Below, piece after piece: positions 6,915-9,522 of a stretch of DNA of 9,522 nt; position 1 is the first letter of the stretch; the number at the start of each line of letters is the position of its first letter. Origin of the DNA: Desulfovibrio sp. (GTDB lineage Bacteria > Desulfobacterota > Desulfovibrionia > Desulfovibrionales > Desulfovibrionaceae); the NCBI GenBank assembly GCA_020217165.1, contig JAIWOE010000145.1, positions 1 to 9,522 on the forward strand, written 5' to 3'. The position numbers and the translations under genes are program-made. The notes beneath the pieces were generated by a model. The model was not told where the DNA came from. It saw only the letters and a list, made by a program, of their open reading frames with translations, and made no database searches.

Positions 6915-8660
6915 CTACCGCGCCACGATGCCTGCATCGTGGTACAGACCCACGCCGTATTCCTGCCGGCGGAAGAAGTGCTCCGGCGGCGGGCCGATGA
7001 TCTGCAGTTCCGGATGCTGGCGTTGCATGTCCAGGGCAATGCGCATTTCCTTGGTGCAGCCCGTGGAAAAGGTGGCGTCCTTGCCGATCCACGCCGCGGG
7101 CATGGGTTCATTCAGCAGTTCAAAGCTCTTTTCCACGTCCGCCACGGTCTGGAACCGCCACACCTCCAGCAGGCCGGAGCGCTGCACCAGTTCCCACATG
7201 AACATCAAATCGTCGCCGTCCAGGCCGGGCTCAAAATGCTCCGCCGGGTTGATGATGAAGGCCCCGCGCAGGTTGGCCCGCAGGTGGGTCACGAACGCCG
7301 TCACCACCCGGATGGCTGTTTTGGTCTGCCCGGGGATGGAGCCGATGATGGCGGAATAGAACATGAGCCGCCGGCCCTGGGCCTTGGCCTCCCGCATGCT
7401 GTGGATGATTTGCCCGGCCTTGGCCCGCAGGCCGGCCTCGGTGTGCTTGTGCACGTGGGGCGCCTTGTCCTTCACATGCAGGTGAAAACCGCGTTCGTCG
7501 CGATGGAAACAGCAGATGGTGCGGGTAAACTGATGGCCGGTCTGGATGAATCGGCGCACGTGGGGCTCGCCCTTGGCGATGATGACATCGGCTTCCTTCC
7601 AGGCCCGGGCAAAGGTGACGGAGGTGCGGTACAGGTTGCAGCGCTCCTGGGAGCCGTCCCCGATGATGACGAACTGATGCTCCCGCAGGGTCTTGAGCAG
7701 TTCGTTCTTGCCCAGACTGTTGTCGGCAATGCAATGCGCCCCGGCCAGGGCCTTGGCCAGCACGGGGTCGCGGTCCACATCCCAGATGGTGGGCGTCTGG
7801 AAGTAAAAGCCGCTCTTCAGGGCCAGGATCACCTTGTGGCCCATGCGCAGCAGGCAGCGGATAATGCGGATATCGAAGAGGATGCCCCCCGAGGCGTTGG
7901 GCAGGTACAGGATTTTCAGAGGTTCGGGGTGCTCGGGGCCGAAGATGTCCGTCAGGCGGTCGAATTCGGTGCAAGGCTGGGCCAGGATCTCCCGGGCTTG
8001 CTGCACGTTGGGCGTTTCCTCGTGCCACAGGTCCACCCAGGAAGAGAGCATAAACAGCCGCTGCAGCTCCAGCAGGTCCAGCTCCCAGCGCAGATCCTTG
8101 ATGCGGGCGCAGGACAGGGAACTGGCCGGGCAGGCGTAGAGCAGGGAATCCAGCACCGGGCTGTCCAGAAAGGTCTGGGCGCGCTGGTTGTACTGCTGCT
8201 TGCGCTCCAGGTAGGGGTCGTCAATGCCGGTCAGGCTGGAAAAGATGTTCTGCAACCGCTTCATCAACCGCGAGGGGATGAGAATGTGATGGTGCAGCGT
8301 CCCCTGGAACTGGCGGCGGGCGAACTGGAAGATGGTGCGGCGGATGTACGGGTCCTTGATGTGTTCGTGGGCCAGCCGCACCAGGACTTTCCAGCAGACG
8401 AGGTACCCGTGCAACAGTCCGGGCGTGAGTTCCGGGGCCATGAGGTCCTGAAACAACACGTCGGAACAAGGGATGTAGACCTGGTCCTCATCCAGCGCCA
8501 CCATGAACCGCAATTGCTCAGGCGAGGCGTTGGAATGAGGATTGATGAGATATTCCAGATTGTTCTGGGTGATGCAATGCAGCAGCCAGGCGTCGAGATC
8601 AGCATCGACTCCCTTGCGCAGCTCCACCATGTTCCGGATGGGCGGCAGTCTGTCAGTCAT
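6915..8660 (-). CDS. Uncharacterised protein with a divergent DUF89/ARMT1-like domain
   Basis: This gene encodes a 581-residue soluble protein with no signal peptide or TM segment. Residues about 1-245 are mostly helical in character and not recognised. Residues about 247-378 resemble the DUF89 (ARMT1/damage-control phosphatase) core: a first strand and loop LKILYLPNASGGILFD (248-263), KSGFYFQTPTIWDVD (282-296) at the usual GGPxLNDAT position, VIIGDGSQ (331-338), and EADVIIAKGEPHVRRF (356-371), matching the usual ADLVIAKGxxNFE. The expected metal ligands are changed: DN of the first motif is PN (254-255), and ND of the second is QT (288-289). Catalysis is therefore doubtful. Residues 430-581 form another unrecognised part with NPAEHFEPGLDGDD (471-484) and a conserved-looking TGCTKEMR (533-540). 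ATG at 8660 has CAGGA 5 nt upstream and overlaps the nadK end by 8 nt, so translation is probably coupled. The DUF89 match is from motif reading only. Confidence 0.7.
   Translation of the reverse strand: MTDRLPPIRNMVELRKGVDADLDAWLLHCITQNNLEYLINPHSNASPEQLRFMVALDEDQVYIPCSDVLFQDLMAPELTPGLLHGYLVCWKVLVRLAHEHIKDPYIRRTIFQFARRQFQGTLHHHILIPSRLMKRLQNIFSSLTGIDDPYLERKQQYNQRAQTFLDSPVLDSLLYACPASSLSCARIKDLRWELDLLELQRLFMLSSWVDLWHEETPNVQQAREILAQPCTEFDRLTDIFGPEHPEPLKILYLPNASGGILFDIRIIRCLLRMGHKVILALKSGFYFQTPTIWDVDRDPVLAKALAGAHCIADNSLGKNELLKTLREHQFVIIGDGSQERCNLYRTSVTFARAWKEADVIIAKGEPHVRRFIQTGHQFTRTICCFHRDERGFHLHVKDKAPHVHKHTEAGLRAKAGQIIHSMREAKAQGRRLMFYSAIIGSIPGQTKTAIRVVTAFVTHLRANLRGAFIINPAEHFEPGLDGDDLMFMWELVQRSGLLEVWRFQTVADVEKSFELLNEPMPAAWIGKDATFSTGCTKEMRIALDMQRQHPELQIIGPPPEHFFRRQEYGVGLYHDAGIVAR
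8653..8660 (-). other. ATGACTGA stop/start overlap of nadK and the DUF89-like gene
   Basis: The downstream ATG (8660-8658) lies inside the nadK coding end, and the nadK TGA (8655-8653) follows at once in another frame. The ribosome-binding site of the downstream gene (8670-8666) is inside nadK. Such overlaps usually mean coupled translation and one shared transcript. Confidence 0.8.
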
Positions 8661-9522
8661 GCGGGTCCTGTGGGGTGTCGGCGGCCGGGGGCGCTGGCGC
8701 GGCGGATTCGCAGCCATAGTCCTGCCAGGCCAGGCCGGGATCGGTGTTGCGGTGCAAGAATCCTTTGACCTTGAGCCGCTGCAGGTAGTTGGACCCCTGC
8801 AGGGTGGCAAAGCGCAGGGCCCGGGGCAGGCCTTCGATCTGCACCGTGTCCCCCGTGAGCAGGGGCCAGCCCTCCTGCCCGTCGATGGTGAGCCAGATTT
8901 CCGAGCGGCAAGGCAGCAGCGTCACTTCCGTGCGCCGGGTGCAAGGCAGCACCAGGGGGTAAAAGGTGTCCAGAAACGGGCAGATGGGGGTGAGGCAGTA
9001 GGCATCCACATCGGGATGAATCAGGGGCCCGCCGGCGGAGACGGCGTAGCCCGTGGAGCCAGATGGCGTGGAGGCCATGAGCCCGTCGCAGCGCAGGGGG
9101 CCCAGGCGCTCGTCCTGCACGGCAATATCCAGCACGGCCAGCCGGGCCACGTTGCCCCGGCTGATGACCAGATCGTTCACCGCCTTGCCCGCGGCCACGG
9201 GGGAGCCACCGCGGCGGATCATCCAGCCCAGGGCCATGCGTTGGTGCACGGCCACGCCCGCCTCCAGCACCTGGGCCAGGGCCTCCCGCCAGGCGCCGGG
9301 GCACAGCTCCGTCAAAAACCCCACCTTGCCCAGGTTGAAGCCCAGGATGGGTGGCGAGGGCTGCGGCAACTGCCGGGCCACGCTCAAAAAAGTGCCGTCC
9401 CCGCCGATGACGATGACCAGATCGCTCTTGAACTGCGGCTCCACACTGCGGGAGCGGGAGTTGGATCCCAGCTGGTTGGTCCAGCAGCGGACGGCCACGC
9501 CCCGGGACTTGAGCCAGTCCCG
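8653..9522 (-). CDS. nadK: NAD kinase, C-terminal part (start outside window)
   Basis: NAD kinase phosphorylates NAD+ to NADP+ using ATP or polyphosphate in the cytoplasm. The 289 visible residues include the catalytic GGDGTFLSVAR (visible 40-50), LGFNLGKVGFLTEL, the NAD-binding NDLVISRG and the glycine-rich STPSGSTGYAVSAGGPL, followed by the C-terminal beta region with LTIDGQEG. The reading frame remains open to the right edge, and the first visible residues (RDWLKSRGVAVRCW) fit the interior of the N-terminal Rossmann part. The true start is therefore beyond the window, and the GTG at 9498 is not a start. The protein ends in a Pro/Ala-rich tail of about 20 residues (SAAPAPPAADTPQDPHD) that is probably disordered. 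The last 8 nt overlap the start of the DUF89-like gene. Confidence 0.95.
   Translation of the reverse strand, partial: RDWLKSRGVAVRCWTNQLGSNSRSRSVEPQFKSDLVIVIGGDGTFLSVARQLPQPSPPILGFNLGKVGFLTELCPGAWREALAQVLEAGVAVHQRMALGWMIRRGGSPVAAGKAVNDLVISRGNVARLAVLDIAVQDERLGPLRCDGLMASTPSGSTGYAVSAGGPLIHPDVDAYCLTPICPFLDTFYPLVLPCTRRTEVTLLPCRSEIWLTIDGQEGWPLLTGDTVQIEGLPRALRFATLQGSNYLQRLKVKGFLHRNTDPGLAWQDYGCESAAPAPPAADTPQDPHD

Noticed and set aside
6939..8768. 609-codon open frame on the plus strand
   Set aside because: It is antisense to the DUF89-like gene, has a composition typical of antisense frames in G+C-rich DNA, and has no start context.
9496..9498. GTG at 9498 as nadK start
   Set aside because: The frame stays open with NadK-like residues to the window edge, so the GTG is an internal valine codon.

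Overview
The window is a gene-dense, high-G+C stretch of bacterial chromosome. G+C is about 70% in hand-counted sample lines such as 1261-1320. The genes and codon use look like a Desulfovibrio-type sulfate reducer (Desulfobacterota). That assignment is an inference from gene content and composition, because no rRNA or other phylogenetic marker is present. Eight of the nine genes lie on the minus strand. The exception is the methyltransferase gene at 6055-6903.

Left part, minus strand, read from right to left: gatB (tRNA amidotransferase subunit B), a three-TM SxtJ-family membrane protein, a 49-residue DUF5989/SxtK-type membrane peptide, a NodU/CmcH/TobZ-type O-carbamoyltransferase, mtnA (methylthioribose-1-phosphate isomerase), and the N-terminal part of der (EngA GTPase), which runs off the left edge. 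Gaps from gatB to the carbamoyltransferase are 24, 29 and 12 nt, so these four are probably co-transcribed. The gaps before mtnA (74 nt) and der (110 nt) are longer, and a short terminator-like hairpin follows mtnA. The three genes in the middle repeat the sxtI-sxtJ-sxtK trio known from cyanobacterial saxitoxin clusters and seen widely beside NodU-type carbamoyltransferases. They look like a membrane-associated carbamoylation module of unknown substrate.

Centre: a 299-nt divergent intergenic region (5756-6054), markedly AT-rich at its right end (about 40% G+C over 5941-6060). It separates gatB from a plus-strand FkbM-type SAM methyltransferase gene. The AT-rich character continues into the first part of that gene, which suggests a later insertion or a differently regulated surface-modification gene.

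Right part, minus strand: nadK (NAD kinase, start outside the window) overlaps by 8 nt a 581-residue protein. That protein carries a divergent DUF89/ARMT1-like domain that appears to have lost its usual metal-binding residues. The coupling of a DUF89-like protein to NAD kinase and the sxtIJK-like trio are the two points most worth following. No tRNA, rRNA, CRISPR array, insertion sequence or phage gene was seen.
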